DNA of 64,000 nt from JALCRY01 sp050946575. GTDB taxonomy: Bacteria; Bacillota; Clostridia; Peptostreptococcales; Anaerovoracaceae. Below the pieces are notes generated by a model that saw only the letters and a list, made by a program, of their open reading frames with translations, was not told the origin of the DNA and did no database searches. Shown piece by piece: positions 1 through 8,395 of the stretch. Each line of letters begins with the position of its first letter. Positions within the stretch are counted from its first letter, which is position 1. Location of the stretch: NCBI GenBank assembly GCA_050946575.1, contig JBMNVB010000007.1:21802-85801 (forward strand), given 5' to 3'. The translations under genes and the position numbers were made by a program.

Positions 1-658
1 CGGCTACCATGTTCGGAGCGGATCCGCCCTTCATCGATCTCAGCTGCAGGCCCTCATTGCCCGCCTTCGGGAACTTGCACGCGATATCGAATATCATGTT
101 CCCCATCTCTCCGCGGATCGCCGGGAAATACGCGTCCGGAGTCCAGCCGGTATCGGGCTGCCCGGCATTGCTGATATAATATTGCATGCCGCTGGAGCCG
201 GTCTCCTCGTCAAGCCCGAAGATCAGCCTGATCTTCATTCCGGGCTCGAAACCGGCATCTTTCAGGGCCTTCATGGCGTAGAGGCAGGCCGCCGCCGGGC
301 CCTTGTCGTCCGACGTCCCGCGGCCGTACATTATCCCGTCTTCGATCTGCGCGCCGAACGCGTCGTGCTTCCAGCCGTCCCCCGCCGGAACGACATCGAG
401 ATGCACCGGTATGCCGAGCACCTTTTCGCTGGAACCGAATTCCGCGTGCCCGCCGCGGCCGTCGAAATCGCGTGTCGCAAACCCGATATCCCGGGCTTCG
501 CGCATTGCCGCATCATAGGCTTCCTTTACTCCGGCGCCGAACGGCGCATCCGGCAGAGGCTCCCCCTGCGAGCTGTCTATCGACACGAGCTCCGCGAGGA
601 ACCGCGTCTCATCCTCAAAATTCTCGTCTATTTTCTTCAGAACTTTTTCCTTATCCAT
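1..658 (-). CDS. M20 family dipeptidase, PepV-like (partial, C-terminus outside window)
   Basis: Zinc-dependent exopeptidase of the M20 family, cytoplasmic, releasing amino acids from di- or oligopeptides. About 219 N-terminal residues are visible. They carry the family's metal and catalytic motifs in order: HLDVVPAGDGW near residue 86, GRGTSDDKGP near 113, and DEETGSSGM near 149, where EE holds the catalytic glutamate. PepV/Sapep proteins are usually about 460 residues, so roughly half is present. Start is uncertain: ATG at 658 has a weak GGTG upstream, while an in-frame ATG at 673 sits 5 bases after the polyferredoxin stop and could be translationally coupled. It follows the redox module on the same strand. 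Substrate specificity cannot be read from this fragment. Confidence 0.9.
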   Translation of the reverse strand, partial: MDKEKVLKKIDENFEDETRFLAELVSIDSSQGEPLPDAPFGAGVKEAYDAAMREARDIGFATRDFDGRGGHAEFGSSEKVLGIPVHLDVVPAGDGWKHDAFGAQIEDGIMYGRGTSDDKGPAAACLYAMKALKDAGFEPGMKIRLIFGLDEETGSSGMQYYISNAGQPDTGWTPDAYFPAIRGEMGNMIFDIACKFPKAGNEGLQLRSMKGGSAPNMVA

Positions 659-678
659 TTCGATCACCGTCATCTATT

Positions 679-1590
679 CTAACACGATTCGCGGCGGCCG
701 GCACCGCTCCGCTCCCTGAATCCGGAATCGATCGCGGATACCGGGCACGCGTCCCTGCATTTTCCGCATCTGATGCATTCAGGTGAATTCGCGTCCGCGG
801 TGACATCGACGTCCATCGGGCAGACTTCCCTGCATTTTCCGCAGTCAATGCAGGCGTCCCTGTCCACGGACATATGATAGAAGCTGAATTTATTGAAGAA
901 GGAGTAGAACGCTCCGAGCGGACATAAGTATTTGCAGAACGGCCTGTGGATCTTGACTGACAGCACGACGATCACCGCGAGCACCAGGACTTTCCAGTCG
1001 AAAAGAGCTCCTGCAGCCGCCCGCAGACGCGGGTCTGCGATCATCAGCGGGATGCTGGCTTCAAGCGTCCCGGCCGGGCAGATGTATTTGCAGAAATACG
1101 GCTCGATAACTCCGCTCCCCGCGAGTGCGATCAGGGGCAGGATAATGAGCATCACCGCCAGCACGACATACTTCAGCTTTCTTCCGGCTTTGTCAGCCTT
1201 CGGATTCACTTTCCATTTGCGCAGCGGGATCCTGTGCAGAAGATCCTGCACGAATCCGAACGGGCAGATCAGCCCGCAGACAAGGCGTCCGAACAATGCG
1301 CCGAACACCATCAGAGTCCCCAGCACATAAAACGGGAACGTCCGCTGCCCGTACTCCGCCTGCAATGCCCCGACCGGGCACGACCCGAGCGCGCCCGGGC
1401 ACGAGTAGCAGTTCAGCACCGGCACGCATACTGCCTTGCTCTTCCCGGTGAAGATCCTTCCGCTCCCGAATCCCGCGATGTACCCGTTGAGCAGCGCGGC
1501 CGCGCAGATCTGATAGAACAGCTGGCTCGGGCGCCGTCTCCCGCGCAGGGGCTCTTCGCATTGATGCGCGCTTATCCTATCCCTATGCAT
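679..1590 (-). CDS. membrane polyferredoxin (NapH/CcoG-like 4Fe-4S protein)
   Basis: Membrane electron carrier, probably passing electrons from a cytoplasmic donor to a periplasmic or membrane acceptor. Hydrophobic helices alternate with cysteine motifs: CPVLNCYSCPGALGSCPVGA, CGLICPFGFVQD, CKYICPAGTLE and CKYLCPLGAF. Two ferredoxin-type clusters follow at the C-terminus (CIDCGKCREVCP and CIRCGKCRDACP). The frame stays open upstream to a TTG at 1722, but that stretch overlaps the small CXXC gene and is arginine-rich and unlike the family. I therefore choose the ATG at 1590 (about 303 residues). Neighbours are a TlpA-like thiol protein and a CXXC mini-protein, suggesting a shared thiol/electron-transfer job. 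The exact partner is unknown. Confidence 0.85.
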   Translation of the reverse strand: MHRDRISAHQCEEPLRGRRRPSQLFYQICAAALLNGYIAGFGSGRIFTGKSKAVCVPVLNCYSCPGALGSCPVGALQAEYGQRTFPFYVLGTLMVFGALFGRLVCGLICPFGFVQDLLHRIPLRKWKVNPKADKAGRKLKYVVLAVMLIILPLIALAGSGVIEPYFCKYICPAGTLEASIPLMIADPRLRAAAGALFDWKVLVLAVIVVLSVKIHRPFCKYLCPLGAFYSFFNKFSFYHMSVDRDACIDCGKCREVCPMDVDVTADANSPECIRCGKCRDACPVSAIDSGFRERSGAGRRESC

Positions 1591-1718
1591 TCCAGACATA
1601 TCCTCACTGCTTTCAGAAATACCGTCAAATGTTCGCCGTTCAGCAGCCCGGCCGCGGTCATGAAGATCCCCGCGATCAGGACGGCCGCGGCGGCGGTCCG
1701 TCTCTTCGATTTTCCCAA
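1572..1718 (-). CDS. small CXXC-motif membrane protein (CD1871A-like)
   Basis: A 48-residue protein with a TTG start and a good GGAGG six bases upstream. It has a basic N-terminus (MGKSKRRT), one hydrophobic helix (about residues 9-24) and the C-terminal motif ICLECIGIG, where CLEC is the CXXC pair. The pattern matches the short CD1871A-type CXXC proteins found beside 4Fe-4S polyferredoxins and thioredoxin-like proteins in clostridia. It lies between the TlpA-like gene (14-base gap) and the polyferredoxin (19-base overlap). It is in a different frame from the upstream extension of the polyferredoxin frame, so it is easily missed. Role inferred: redox partner or maturation factor in this module. 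Confidence 0.75.
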   Translation of the reverse strand: MGKSKRRTAAAAVLIAGIFMTAAGLLNGEHLTVFLKAVRICLECIGIG

Positions 1719-1731
1719 ACAAGGCCTCCGT

Positions 1732-2313
1732 TTATTCCTTCAGACTGATCTCCGATTTTCCTTCCGACTTCAATGCGCTGTTCACCGCGTCCAGGAGCGT
1801 TCCCGTGAGATCGTCCTGCGTTCCGATTATGGCGTCGCCGATCAGTTCGCCGTCGCTGTTCACGATGAGCGTCGTTGGTGTATACTGTATTCTGTCAACG
1901 ACCTCTTTCAGGTCCCCGTCCCACGAACCGAGCGTCGGTCCGTAAAACTTCGATCCGCGGGCATACTGCTTCGCGGTCGTTACATCGCCGACCTCGTCCG
2001 CATCAATGCAGACGGTCACGACCTGGACATTGTCCGGCAGCGAGTTGCTGAACTCCCCGAGCTCCGGAAATTCCTTGATGCACAGCGAGCAGTTCACGCC
2101 CCAGAAATTCATGACCGTGATGTCCTTTTTCGCGATGTCGTCCTGCGTGAACTTTTCCCCTTCAAGCGTCTTCGCGGTAAAGGACGAAAGACTGCCGAAC
2201 TCATCGGCCGCGTTCGTCGATGTATCGCTCCCGCTCCCGAAGCAGCCCGTCAATACTAGCGACGCCGCAATTACCGTCCCGACCGCCAGCAGCAGCAATT
2301 TTCTGTTCTTCAT
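1732..2313 (-). CDS. TlpA/redoxin-family lipoprotein
   Basis: Extracytoplasmic thiol-disulfide protein. The chosen ATG at 2313 has AAAGG about ten bases upstream and gives 193 residues. It begins with a lipoprotein signal (MKNRKLLLL... then lipobox LTGC near residue 23) and a Ser/Thr-rich linker. The thioredoxin fold follows, with active site WGVNCSLCIKEFP near residue 70 (CSLC is CXXC) and a cis-Pro region YTPTTLIV. TlpA-type proteins reduce disulfides or cytochrome apoproteins; here the CXXC mini-protein and polyferredoxin immediately downstream probably supply electrons. The frame continues upstream to 2397 without a signal-like start, so the longer form is unlikely. Confidence 0.88.
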   Translation of the reverse strand: MKNRKLLLLAVGTVIAASLVLTGCFGSGSDTSTNAADEFGSLSSFTAKTLEGEKFTQDDIAKKDITVMNFWGVNCSLCIKEFPELGEFSNSLPDNVQVVTVCIDADEVGDVTTAKQYARGSKFYGPTLGSWDGDLKEVVDRIQYTPTTLIVNSDGELIGDAIIGTQDDLTGTLLDAVNSALKSEGKSEISLKE

Positions 2314-2775
2314 AACCCAAACCTTTCCATACCTGTTCATAAGAGCAATTTTCTTATTATAACATGGGCCTGGAACTTCGCAATGTGACATTATCACATT
2401 GGCCGGGATTTAGCCGGGGTTCCGGGCACCTTGAAGCCGACCAGAGCCGGGATCGGGGCACCGCAGAAGTGGTCGGAGCCGGGATCGGGGCACCGCAGAA
2501 GTGGTCGGAGCCGGAACAAGGCTGCGACGCGGGATTTTGCATTGATTCGGCGGGAAGGGGCGGCGCGGGGGGACTCCGCGGGCTTCCACAGACACAGTCG
2601 GCGCCATCCGGGCCTCCGCGGGCTTCCATGATCTGGGCGGCGCCCGGGGCTTTGCGGGCTTCCATGATCTGGGCGGCGCCCGGGGCGTTCCGGAGCCTCC
2701 GCAGACACAGTCGGCGCCATCCGGGACTCCGCGGGCTTCCATGATCTGGGCGGCGCCCGGGGCTTTGCGGGCTTC

Positions 2776-3590
2776 CATTTTCTGGAGAATAAGCAAAAAT
2801 GGTGGGGAAATTTCGTATATGAAATTTCCCCCACCTTTTTTTGTGGGCTCGCGGCATTGATCCGGCCGGATTTCCGGAAAATCGCGTTTTTCGCCCGATC
2901 AATGCCCCGGAAACGTTGGAATTTGTGTGGGGTAATTTCGCTATTTCAAAATACCCCACCTAAAATGCTCATTCTTGGATTTTGGTCGGGATCGGGACGG
3001 TGCCCGGGGCCTTGCCGGAGCCTCCGCAGACACAGTCGGCGGCTCTCGCGGCTCCGCCCATGGCCTCGCGGGTTTCCATTTTCTGGAGAATGAGCAAAAA
3101 TGGTGGGGAAATTTCGTATATGAAAATTCCCCCACCTTTTTTTGTGGGCTCGCGGCATTGATCCGACCGGATTTTCGGAAAATCGTGATTTTCGCCCGAT
3201 CAATGCCCCGCAAACGTTGGAATTTGTGTGGGGAGATTTCTATATTTCAAAATACCCCACCTAAAATGCTCATTCTTGGATTTTGGTCGGGATCGGGACG
3301 GTGCCCGGGGCCTTGCCTGAGCCTCCGCAAACACAGTCGGCGGCTCTCTCGGCTCCGCCCGGGGTCTCACGAGCTTCCATTTTCTGGAGAATAAGCAAAA
3401 ATGGTGGGGAAATTTCGTATATGAAATTTCCCCCACCTTTTTTTGTGGGCTCGCGGCATTGCTCCGGCCGGATTTCCGGGGAATCGTGATTTTCGCCCGA
3501 TCAATGCCCGATAAACGTTGGAATTTGTGTGGGGAGATTTCTATATTTCAAAATACCCCACCTAAAATGCTCATTCTTGGCTTTCGGCCT
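2776..3590. repeat. 301-bp tandem repeat, about 2.7 copies
   Basis: Copies begin with cattttctggagaataagc at 2776, 3077 and 3378, exactly 301 bases apart. Each unit holds three inverted repeats. The first is GTGGGGAAATTTC/GAAATTTCCCCCAC with a short loop, followed by a T7 run. The second is a GGCATTGATC...GATCAATGCC pair about 45 bases apart, slightly decayed in the third copy. The third is GTGGGGT..TACCCCAC around tatttcaaaa. A GC-rich stretch then ends the unit. Copies differ by scattered point changes, and the third breaks off near 3580. No coding capacity or transposase is associated. Confidence 0.9.
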
Positions 3591-3599
3591 GGATCGACG

Positions 3600-3812
3600 G
3601 GCCGTTCGCAGCCTCGTCCGCTCCAGCCGGGAACAATCACAGCCCAGTCCGCTCCAGCCGGGAACAATCGCAGCCTCGTCCGCTCCAGCCGGGAAAAATC
3701 GCAGCCCCGGCCGCTCCAGCCGGGAACAATCGCAGCCCCGGCCGTTCCAGCCGCGAAAATATCGCGCCCCCCGGCCGTTCCAGCCGGGAACAATCGCAGC
3801 ACTGCGGCCGCT
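3600..3812. repeat. 31-bp direct repeat array, about 6 copies
   Basis: The core ccgctccagccgggaacaa recurs at ccag positions 3623, 3654, 3685, 3716 and 3747, then near 3780, a period of 31 bases with slight drift at the end. Copies abut with no unique spacers. A more degenerate tail of gccgcttc..gaaaa units continues to about 3900. Confidence 0.85.
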
Positions 3813-4043
3813 TCGTTCGAAAAAAGTACCACCGCCCCGCCCGCTTCGGGCGAAAATAATACGGCCGCTTCAGCCGAAAAAAATACCGCCGCCGCTGGCA
3901 GCGATATTCTTTGCAATTACACGTTTTCGGTTTCCGGCATACACCGCCCGCATTTTCGCCGCGGGCGGTACACCAGAGGATCATTTTATAAGAGGCACGC
4001 GGAGTCGGAGGCTTTGGCCGCTCCGCGACGCAAAAGTAATTTC

Positions 4044-4280
4044 CTAGTCTACTGCAATGACGCCTTTAATATCGTCATTGTCCTGCATGAGGATACGCTC
4101 GACAACGCCCTGCGTTGTCATTCTCGCGCCCGGGCAGCCCGCGCAGTGGCCCTTGAGCCTTACCTGAACGATCCCGTCGTCCGTAGTATCCACATATTCG
4201 ATGTCTCCGCCGTCTCTCTGGAGGAACGGCCTGATCTGATCAAGACCCGCCTGGATCTTTGCGTCTCTTTCTGCTGACAT
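4044..4280 (-). CDS. NifU-like C-terminal-domain protein
   Basis: A 78-residue stand-alone NifU C-terminal domain (Nfu type), a cytoplasmic scaffold or carrier for iron-sulfur cluster delivery. The diagnostic motif GHCAGCPGA is at residues 44-52 (CXXC), preceded by DGGDIEYVD, which is typical of the fold. Length matches the family's short form. Start ATG at 4280 has AAGGAG six bases upstream. It stands alone between the repeat region and the divergently transcribed rubrerythrin. In an organism rich in Fe-S enzymes it is probably housekeeping. Confidence 0.93.
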   Translation of the reverse strand: MSAERDAKIQAGLDQIRPFLQRDGGDIEYVDTTDDGIVQVRLKGHCAGCPGARMTTQGVVERILMQDNDDIKGVIAVD

Positions 4281-4478
4281 AATAATTCTCCTTTTCTGAT
4301 GAACTTTCTCATCCTTTTATTATCACGAAATATAAATACACTTATTACAGGTATTCTAAACGTGGATTTTTTGTTAAAATCGGCACCAATGCATTGATGC
4401 ATCGTATTATTTTAGCAAATTATTTTGCATAAAATTAAATTTGTTGCATATGCCACATGCACTCCCGGGAAAATCTGT

Positions 4479-4490
4479 GCTATAATCAAC
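4479..4490 (+). promoter_or_regulatory. probable promoter -10 for rubrerythrin
   Basis: A perfect TATAAT at 4481-4486 lies about 70 bases upstream of the rubrerythrin start. No convincing -35 box stands 16-18 bases further up, so an activator or an extended element may contribute. The rest of the 4281-4556 spacer is AT-rich and contains atgcattgatgcat near 4388 but nothing else I can name. Confidence 0.5.
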
Positions 4491-4556
4491 TCGTAAAAAA
4501 GGAAACCAAAGGGGTAAAAAAAAATTAGAGGATAACACAAAAGGAGGTAAGTTATT

Positions 4557-5096
4557 ATGAAATGGACTTGTTCAGTTTGCGGCTATACTTATGAAGGCGA
4601 CAATCCGCCGGAAAAATGTCCTCAGTGTGGAGCACCTGCAGATAAATTCGTAAAGGCTGACGGAGATATCAACTTCGTCGCGGAGCACGCGGTCGGGATC
4701 ACTGACGGAGTGGACGAGGAGATCGTTCAGGGCCTCAGGGACAACTTCAACGGCGAGTGCTCGGAGGTCGGCATGTATCTCGCGATGTCGAGAGTGGCTT
4801 TCAGGGAAGGATATCCTGAGATCGGCATGTATTGGAGACAGGCCGCGTTCGAAGAAGCTGATCATGCTTCGAGATTCGCGGAGATGCTCGGCGAAGTCCT
4901 GACGGATTCGACGGAGAAGAACCTCGCGATGAGAGTAGAAGCCGAAGCGGGAGCCTGCGCAGGCAAGACAGACCTCGCGAAGCTGGCCAAGGAAAAGGGC
5001 CTTGACGCTATCCATGATACAGTTCATGAGATGGCGAGAGACGAAGCGAGACACGGAAGAGCATTCCAGGGTCTGCTCGACAGATACTTCAAATAG
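4557..5096 (+). CDS. rubrerythrin, rubredoxin domain first (reverse rubrerythrin)
   Basis: Peroxide-scavenging NADH peroxidase-type rubrerythrin, 179 residues, cytoplasmic. Domain order is reversed from classical rubrerythrin. An N-terminal rubredoxin domain (CSVCGY and CPQCGA, residues 5-26) is followed by a ferritin-like di-iron domain with ligand motifs ECSEVGMY, FEEADHASRF and EMARDEARHG. Clostridia use such proteins, fed by rubredoxin and NADH oxidoreductases, to reduce H2O2 and survive oxygen. Start has AAAGGAGG nearby. It is monocistronic, with a -10 box upstream and a strong terminator downstream. PerR-type control is usual in clostridia, but I found no clear Per box. Confidence 0.95.
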   Translation: MKWTCSVCGYTYEGDNPPEKCPQCGAPADKFVKADGDINFVAEHAVGITDGVDEEIVQGLRDNFNGECSEVGMYLAMSRVAFREGYPEIGMYWRQAAFEEADHASRFAEMLGEVLTDSTEKNLAMRVEAEAGACAGKTDLAKLAKEKGLDAIHDTVHEMARDEARHGRAFQGLLDRYFK

Positions 5097-5120
5097 AAAC
5101 ATTAATATCACACCCATCAA

Positions 5121-5155
5121 AAAGGCTGCGGCGTCTGCCGCAGTCCTTTTTTTAC
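5121..5155. terminator. rho-independent terminator
   Basis: Stem CTGCGGC (5126-5132) / GCCGCAG (5137-5143) with a four-base loop, then T7 on the plus strand and A5 before it. It serves the rubrerythrin gene and possibly the convergent merR gene. Confidence 0.85.
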
Positions 5156-5979
5156 TTTTTCCGTTTTACGCCGATCTGTATTTCAGATACGTATTTCTCC
5201 CGGTCGTTCGTGATGCCGGAATCTATGATCGAAAACTCTACGGACCCCGTACGGACCTCGAGATCATGATCGTGAATATATTTCATCAGTTTCCTGTAGT
5301 ATTCCGGAGCTTCGTCATGGCTTCCGCTGTACATCACCGTCACATACTCGCCGCCCGGGATCACCGCACGATCTCCTTCGTAAGGATCGACGCTGTCAAG
5401 AATGACGAAAACCTGGTCATATGAATCGAATTTCCCGGCATTGATGTTTTCGGCGAATATCGTGACGCCGATTTTCCCCTGGAACACTACGGCCTTCCTG
5501 GAACTTTTATCACGGAATATCATGACATGGCGCTCCAGGACGCCGCCTTCGCGGCTCTGATTCTCTGTCCTGATGAGTGCGATTTCCCGGTCCGGGATCA
5601 TCCTCATAACGATATTTCCGGGTTCCTGCTCCAGCGCGCCCTTGAGTTCACTCAGCCTGTTCCCGATCTTCCGTTCGATGCTCTCGAGTTCGGAGATCTT
5701 TTCACGCACCTGCTTCCGCTGCTCTTCCAGTATGTCCGCCCTCTCACGGACATCTGCATTCAGGAACAGCCGCTTTATCTGCGAGATCGGTATGTCCAGT
5801 GCCCGCAGGTATTTTATCGTGTCGACACGCTCGAACTGCGCGGACGTGTAATATCTGTAGCCTGTATGTTCGTCCACGTGTGCCGGTTTCAGCAGTCCGA
5901 TATCATCATAATATCTGAGCGTCCGCACGTTCAGACCGAATATTTTCGAAACTTCTCCTATTGAAAAGTATCCCTGCAT
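5152..5979 (-). CDS. MerR-family regulator with GyrI-like ligand domain
   Basis: Transcription factor of 275 residues. The N-terminal MerR winged helix (FSIGEVSKIFGLNVRTLRYYDDIGLL) is followed by a long coiled dimerization helix (about residues 75-115). A C-terminal effector domain of the BmrR/GyrI type (about 120-272) usually binds hydrophobic or cationic small molecules. The gene starts three bases after the butyrate kinase stop, so the two are cotranscribed; it may sense an acid or amphiphile related to that pathway. No metal-binding cysteine pattern is seen, which argues against a metal sensor. Ligand unknown. Confidence 0.88.
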   Translation of the reverse strand: MQGYFSIGEVSKIFGLNVRTLRYYDDIGLLKPAHVDEHTGYRYYTSAQFERVDTIKYLRALDIPISQIKRLFLNADVRERADILEEQRKQVREKISELESIERKIGNRLSELKGALEQEPGNIVMRMIPDREIALIRTENQSREGGVLERHVMIFRDKSSRKAVVFQGKIGVTIFAENINAGKFDSYDQVFVILDSVDPYEGDRAVIPGGEYVTVMYSGSHDEAPEYYRKLMKYIHDHDLEVRTGSVEFSIIDSGITNDREKYVSEIQIGVKRKK

Positions 5980-5982
5980 ATA

Positions 5983-7053
5983 TCACTCCGTAAGTATTTT
6001 CGCTTCCTCCTCGCCGCGGAGCACTCTCAGGATCCCGCACGCGAGCGCGCTCATTTCCCGCTCGCCCGGCATTATCGTGACTTCATGCACGAACTCGACG
6101 CGCCTTACGATCATGCCCGTCAGCATTTTCGAATGCGCGAGCCCGCCGGTCAGGATTATCCCGTCGACGTCTCCGCATACATTAGCGGCCATCGCGCAGA
6201 TATCCTTCGAGACCTGCAGCGCCATCGCCTCGTACGCCGTCTTCGCGTACTCGTCTCCGTCGGCGATCATCTGCTCGACCTTTCTCATGTCCGACGTGCC
6301 GCAGTAGGAGATCATCCCGCCCGACCGCTGGAACTTCTTCAGGACTTCTTCAGCGCTGAGTCCGCTTTCCATTGCGTACATCACCGCGCCGCGCGTGGGC
6401 AGCACGCCCGAACGTTCCGGAGAGAACGAGCCGGTCCAGTCCATGAACATGTCCACAACTCTTCCGTGCTGGTGCATCATCGTCGTGATGCCGCCGCCGA
6501 GATGCGTGACAATGATATTCTGTTCTTTGTATTCAAGGCCGTTGTCCTCGCAGAACTTGAGCGCCGCGGCGCGCGCGTTCAGCTGATGCCCCGACGACGG
6601 ACGCCTTATTCCCTTGAATCCGCTCATTTTGTGGATCTCGTCGAACTCATCGACCATAGTCGAGTCGTAGAAATACGCCTTGATGCCGACACTGTCGGCG
6701 AGCTGCTTTCCGATCACCGAAGCGAGATTCGAAGGGTGCTGGTCGCCGGGTCTGTGCATTGCTATATCACACACGAGGTCGTTCACTTCGTACGCCCCCA
6801 TTTCCACGGGAACAATGCAGCCTCCCCGCGCAGCGACAGCCGCGAAATCCTTCATGTCCTCTCCGTGATCTTCAAGTGCCTTCACGACGCACGCCTTCCT
6901 CATTTCGAGCTGGTCCGCGATCACGGGGTACTTCGCCAGTTCCTCCGTCGTGTGATTGATGCTCTCGCGCCAGATCTCCTTTTCATTCTCGAAGACGGCG
7001 ACTTTAGTCGACGTGCTTCCCGGGTTAATGACGAGTATCCTGTAAGTTTCCAT
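5983..7053 (-). CDS. buk: butyrate kinase
   Basis: Converts butyryl-phosphate and ADP to butyrate and ATP, the last substrate-level phosphorylation step of butyrate fermentation. The 356 residues match the family. The ASKHA acetokinase-type phosphate motif NPGSTSTKVAVF is near the N-terminus, IIVTHLGGGITTM near residue 185, and GIILTGGLAHS near 300. Start ATG follows AGGAGG. No phosphotransbutyrylase gene is adjacent, although ptb-buk pairs are common, so the acyl donor gene must be elsewhere; branched-chain acyl phosphates are also possible substrates. Cotranscribed with the downstream MerR regulator. Confidence 0.93.
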   Translation of the reverse strand: METYRILVINPGSTSTKVAVFENEKEIWRESINHTTEELAKYPVIADQLEMRKACVVKALEDHGEDMKDFAAVAARGGCIVPVEMGAYEVNDLVCDIAMHRPGDQHPSNLASVIGKQLADSVGIKAYFYDSTMVDEFDEIHKMSGFKGIRRPSSGHQLNARAAALKFCEDNGLEYKEQNIIVTHLGGGITTMMHQHGRVVDMFMDWTGSFSPERSGVLPTRGAVMYAMESGLSAEEVLKKFQRSGGMISYCGTSDMRKVEQMIADGDEYAKTAYEAMALQVSKDICAMAANVCGDVDGIILTGGLAHSKMLTGMIVRRVEFVHEVTIMPGEREMSALACGILRVLRGEEEAKILTE

Positions 7054-7096
7054 AACGGCCTCCTGTAATATATGTAAAAATCAAGCCAATAATATT

Positions 7097-8299
7097 CTAT
7101 TCGTCATCCATCTTCTTAATGAATCTGTTGAGCAGTACATACAGCACTATCGAAGCCAGGCCAAACACGAGATACATATAAAAGGTAGTATCATACGCTC
7201 CGCCTGAGCTGTCGATAAGCGCGCTCGATGTGAGCGGGCCTATGATCGCGGCAGGTATGAGGTTGAATGTCATGACGCTCACATTGACCGAATAATGTTT
7301 CGGTCCGTAAAGCTCATGGGCGACGGCGGACACCAGCGTAGGGTTCCCTCCATAGCCGAGCCCTGCAAAACTCAGACCGCATACTATCAGCACGATCGCG
7401 GCCGCAGCGGCGCCGGACGAAAGACAGACTCCCGCGATGATCACTGTGATGATCAAAACCCCCATGGCCGCGCTGCGGCCGAATTTATCGAAGACAGCTC
7501 CCGTGAAAACTCGTCCAACTCCGTTGAACACTGAAACAATAAGTCCCACGACCGATGACGCTCCGAAAGCTACGGCTATCGACGCGGCGCTGTTTATTAT
7601 CATCAGGCCGGCGGAATTGATCAGGATCAGCCAGACGAAGAAGATCCAGAATGTTTTTGTTCTGACCATCTCGCTTCCCGTGTAATTTCTGACTTCGCCC
7701 GGTATATTTTCCCCGGAACTGTTTTCAGGAGCTTTAATAACGATCGCCGCCAGCAGGACGATAATCATTATTGCGATCCCGAGCACTCTGAATGTCATAT
7801 TCAGACCTATACTTTTTATCATCATCTCGACCGCACTTCCGAGTATCATGCCGCCGAAACCGAATCCGAGAAGCAGTATCCCGGAAGCAAGGCCTGATTT
7901 ATCTCCGAACCACCCGATGACAGAACTGAGCACGGAATTATACGCAAGTCCCACTCCGCCTCCGGTAAATACACCGTAAAAGATATACAGCATTATCAGT
8001 GATTTTCCCGGCTCGTCGGAACTGATCGCCGATGCTCCGAGGAAGCCTGCGAGCAGGCACACGGACGCTGCGATGAATATCGGCTTCGGTCCCGTCTTCC
8101 CGAACAGTTTCCCGCTGAGAAAGCCTCCGAGACAGAAAAAAATCATTGAAATTGTAAATGTCATCGATATCTGCGATACACTCCATGTTGTGAAGATCTC
8201 GCTTATCGGTGCGCGGAAAATCGACCACGCGTAGATAAGTCCGAGGAACAGCAGCATTACCGTGCCTACCGCAAGATAGCCCCATCTTTTCTTCTCCAT
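7097..8299 (-). CDS. MFS transporter, OFA (oxalate/formate antiporter) family
   Basis: Inner-membrane carrier of 400 residues with about 12 hydrophobic segments. The N-terminal signature RWGYLAVGTVMLLFLGLIYA followed by WSIF is characteristic of OFA-family major facilitators, which exchange or take up small organic acids. Start ATG is preceded by AAAGGAG. The gene sits just upstream of butyrate kinase with a 43-base gap, so it may be in the same operon and move a carboxylate linked to that pathway. Substrate is inferred only. Confidence 0.85.
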   Translation of the reverse strand: MEKKRWGYLAVGTVMLLFLGLIYAWSIFRAPISEIFTTWSVSQISMTFTISMIFFCLGGFLSGKLFGKTGPKPIFIAASVCLLAGFLGASAISSDEPGKSLIMLYIFYGVFTGGGVGLAYNSVLSSVIGWFGDKSGLASGILLLGFGFGGMILGSAVEMMIKSIGLNMTFRVLGIAIMIIVLLAAIVIKAPENSSGENIPGEVRNYTGSEMVRTKTFWIFFVWLILINSAGLMIINSAASIAVAFGASSVVGLIVSVFNGVGRVFTGAVFDKFGRSAAMGVLIITVIIAGVCLSSGAAAAAIVLIVCGLSFAGLGYGGNPTLVSAVAHELYGPKHYSVNVSVMTFNLIPAAIIGPLTSSALIDSSGGAYDTTFYMYLVFGLASIVLYVLLNRFIKKMDDE

Positions 8300-8360
8300 A
8301 TCTTTCTCCTTTATTATATCAAAAGTCTCCAGTTACTGAAATGTTCTTTAAGAAAAGAAT

Positions 8361-8385
8361 AAACCCTCCAGCAGCTGGAGGGTCA
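8361..8385 (-). terminator. rho-independent terminator after tetR
   Basis: CCCTCCAGCAGCTGGAGGG forms a GC-rich hairpin at 8364-8382. On the minus strand it is followed by a T-rich run; on the plus strand T7 follows after ten bases, so it may work both ways. Confidence 0.75.
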
Positions 8386-8395
8386 ACGTCTTTTT

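Larger units (their letters stand above)
2398..4043. repeat. gene-free repeat-rich region
   Basis: About 1.6 kb between the TlpA-like gene and the nifU-like gene has no convincing coding sequence. It holds four repeat types in succession: a 32-bp tandem duplication (about 2451-2515); a degenerate GC-rich family built on a ggcttccatgatctgggcgg core (about 2570-2775); a 301-bp tandem array (2776-3590); and a 31-bp array (about 3600-3810). Frames open across parts of it are low-complexity translations of repeats and lack ribosome-binding sites. Confidence 0.85.

Noticed and set aside
1591..1722. TTG 1722 as the start of the polyferredoxin
   Set aside because: The added residues are arginine-rich and the same DNA encodes the well-formed CXXC mini-protein in another frame with the better-spaced ribosome-binding site.
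3600..3812. CRISPR array
   Set aside because: The 31-bp repeats abut directly with no unique spacers, and no cas gene is in the window.
3459..4277. Open frame of about 270 codons running through the 31-bp repeats and antisense to the nifU-like gene
   Set aside because: It is a low-complexity translation of repeats that then reads the reverse strand of a clearly real gene; no start signals.
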